Shown: positions 13,291 through 14,283 of the stretch, piece by piece | How positions within the stretch are numbered: the first letter of the stretch is position 1 | Layout of the letters: each line of letters begins with the position of its first letter | Origin: Atribacterota bacterium | GTDB taxonomy: Bacteria > Atribacterota > Phoenicimicrobiia > Phoenicimicrobiales > Phoenicimicrobiaceae | Assembly: GCA_030666935.1 (NCBI GenBank) | Contig: DAOUWX010000026.1 | Location: forward strand, 1 to 14,283 | Direction of reading: 5' to 3' | DNA: 14,283 bases | Notes under the pieces: generated by a model | The model's input: only the letters and a program-made list of their open reading frames with translations | Database searches by the model: none | What the model was told of the DNA's origin: nothing | Made by a program: the position numbers and the translations under genes

Positions 13291-13411
13291 TCCATACGTC
13301 CCTATTTCTTTTTTAAATTTAAAACTTGTAACTAGCAACTTGCAACCTATATCTTTAATTGGGTAATTGGTAAATTGGTTAATTTAATAACTATGTGCTA
13401 TATACTGTTTT
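13291..13411. repeat. Composite heptad/octad array at the ispE stop codon
   Basis: A CGTCCCTATTTC link at 13297-13308. Heptads run at 13325-13352 (CTTGTAA, CTAGCAA, CTTGCAA, CCTATAT), then CTTT, then octads at 13357-13380 (AATTGGGT, AATTGGTA, AATTGGTT). Heptads CTATGTG, CTATATA and CTGTTTT at 13391-13411 overlap the ispE stop codon (13410-13412). The module order matches 12162-12249. Confidence 0.8.
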
Positions 13412-14267
13412 AAATAGTATGCACTACCCAGATTGATTTATATGCTGATTTTAATTTTTTATAAATTTTTAAAGCCTGTTCTTTGTTCTGAGCTATTCCA
13501 AAAACAGTAGGCCCGCTGCCGGACATAAGAGCACCCAGAACGCCCTCTTTAATTAATCTATCTTTAATTTTTCCAATTTCCGGGTATTTCTTAATTATCA
13601 ATCCTTCAAAAGAATTAAATAAATTTTTGGCAATTCCTCGAATCTCGCCTTCATTTAAAGCTTCAAGCATGGTTTTAGTATTGTTCTTCTTCCTCTTAAT
13701 CAGGCTTAAATCAAGATTATTATAAGCCCACTTGGTAGGTATTTCAAATCCAGGGTTTATTATTATAATCCACAATGGTGGATTGATCGAAAGTAAAGGA
13801 GTTACTTTTTCTCCCCTATGGTAAGCAAGGGCAGTACCGTTCTGTATACAAAAAGGAACATCCATCCCCAACTCTTCCCCTATTTCCCTTAAATTTTTAT
13901 TGCTTAAATTTAAAGCAAAAAGCTTATTTATACCTACTAAAATAGAGGCAGAATTAGCAGAACCACCCGCCATCCCGCTGGCTAAAGGAATTTTTTTATC
14001 TATTTTTATCTTAACTCCCTTTTTTATTCCATATTTATTAAGAATCTTCTCTGCTGATCTATAAGTTAAACTTTGGGTATCAATGGGAACCAAAGGATGG
14101 CTGCATTTTATCTTTATCCCTTCTTTCTCTTCCTTAATAAATATTCTGTCAGCAAGGTTAATAGATTGCATTATGGTCTCAATATTATGATATCCATCCT
14201 GGCGTTTTCCCAGGATATTTAGAGTTAGATTTATCTTGGAATAGCTATCTATTTCAATTTCTTTCAT
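13410..14267 (-). CDS. ispE: 4-diphosphocytidyl-2-C-methyl-D-erythritol kinase IspE
   Basis: GHMP-family kinase, fourth step of the MEP pathway; its product is the substrate of IspF, the next gene. At 285 residues it is full length. The catalytic lysine K11 lies in YSKINLTLNILGKRQDGYH. The ATP-binding glycine loop is PLASGMAGGSANSA (94-107), slightly degenerate from the usual GLGGGSSDA. The catalytic D136 is in GMDVPF, and the C-terminal motif is LMSGSGPTVFG (247-257). The ATG at 14267 is only 16 bp from the window edge; no Shine-Dalgarno is visible in that space, which is A/T only apart from its first base. TAA stop inside the flanking repeat. Confidence 0.97.
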   Translation of the reverse strand: MKEIEIDSYSKINLTLNILGKRQDGYHNIETIMQSINLADRIFIKEEKEGIKIKCSHPLVPIDTQSLTYRSAEKILNKYGIKKGVKIKIDKKIPLASGMAGGSANSASILVGINKLFALNLSNKNLREIGEELGMDVPFCIQNGTALAYHRGEKVTPLLSINPPLWIIIINPGFEIPTKWAYNNLDLSLIKRKKNNTKTMLEALNEGEIRGIAKNLFNSFEGLIIKKYPEIGKIKDRLIKEGVLGALMSGSGPTVFGIAQNKEQALKIYKKLKSAYKSIWVVHTI

Positions 14268-14283
14268 AATTTAAAATTAAATC

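Overview
This is an AT-rich (roughly one-third G+C by eye), gene-dense chromosomal segment carrying bacterial housekeeping genes. There are 16 protein-coding genes: 14 on the minus strand, and the Mut7-C and YbhN-like genes on the plus strand. No tRNA, rRNA, CRISPR array, transposase or phage gene was found. McsA/McsB, a LytR-CpsA-Psr protein, YqeK, RsfS and the MEP enzymes IspE and IspF suggest a Firmicutes-like or Atribacterota-like low-GC lineage. DUF1844 and the repeat-filled intergenic spaces fit an uncultured candidate phylum better than a Bacillus relative. The taxonomic call is inference only.

Layout. 129-1725: mcsA-mcsB (protein-arginine kinase and its adaptor) from their own sigma70-type promoter, with no ctsR beside them. 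1928-2300: a CsoR-family metal or stress repressor whose promoter carries a CsoR-type operator. 2772-4526: a Mut7-C RNase-like protein convergent with pgk. 4702-5385: DUF554 membrane protein. 5756-6811: YbhN/LPG-synthase-TM-like membrane protein on the plus strand, convergent with the next block. 6830-10108: a minus-strand cluster nadD, yqeK, LCP, rsfS and a small LiaI-like membrane protein. Two of its junctions are TAATG stop/start overlaps. 10572-12068: an exported TPR protein and a DUF1844 protein. 12455-14267: ispF and ispE of non-mevalonate isoprenoid synthesis.

The most unusual content lies between the genes. Nearly every sizeable gap holds short degenerate tandem words kept in a strict 7-bp or 8-bp register. 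The 7-bp words differ in sequence (CTATATA, CTATACG, CTAACGA, CTTGTAA, CTCATTA, CGTTTTG) yet follow one another in phase, mostly as C-anchored heptads. One run at 12-123 stays in register for 16 heptads. The 8-bp words are of AATTGGTC and ACTGGGTA type. Several genes (LCP, nadD, TPR, ispF, ispE) end exactly where such an array starts, and in three of them the TAG stop codon is the first triplet of the next heptad. A composite of the same modules in the same order recurs in the gaps around 10.5, 12.2, 12.4 and 13.3 kb. Separate GC-rich palindromes (5503-5564, 13030-13048, 13123-13203) sit in two of these gaps.

Start sites worth noting: pgk (GTG), rsfS (TTG), the LiaI-like gene (21 codons shorter than its open frame), and nadD, where the best Shine-Dalgarno and the family N-terminus both point to an ATT start upstream of the first ATG.
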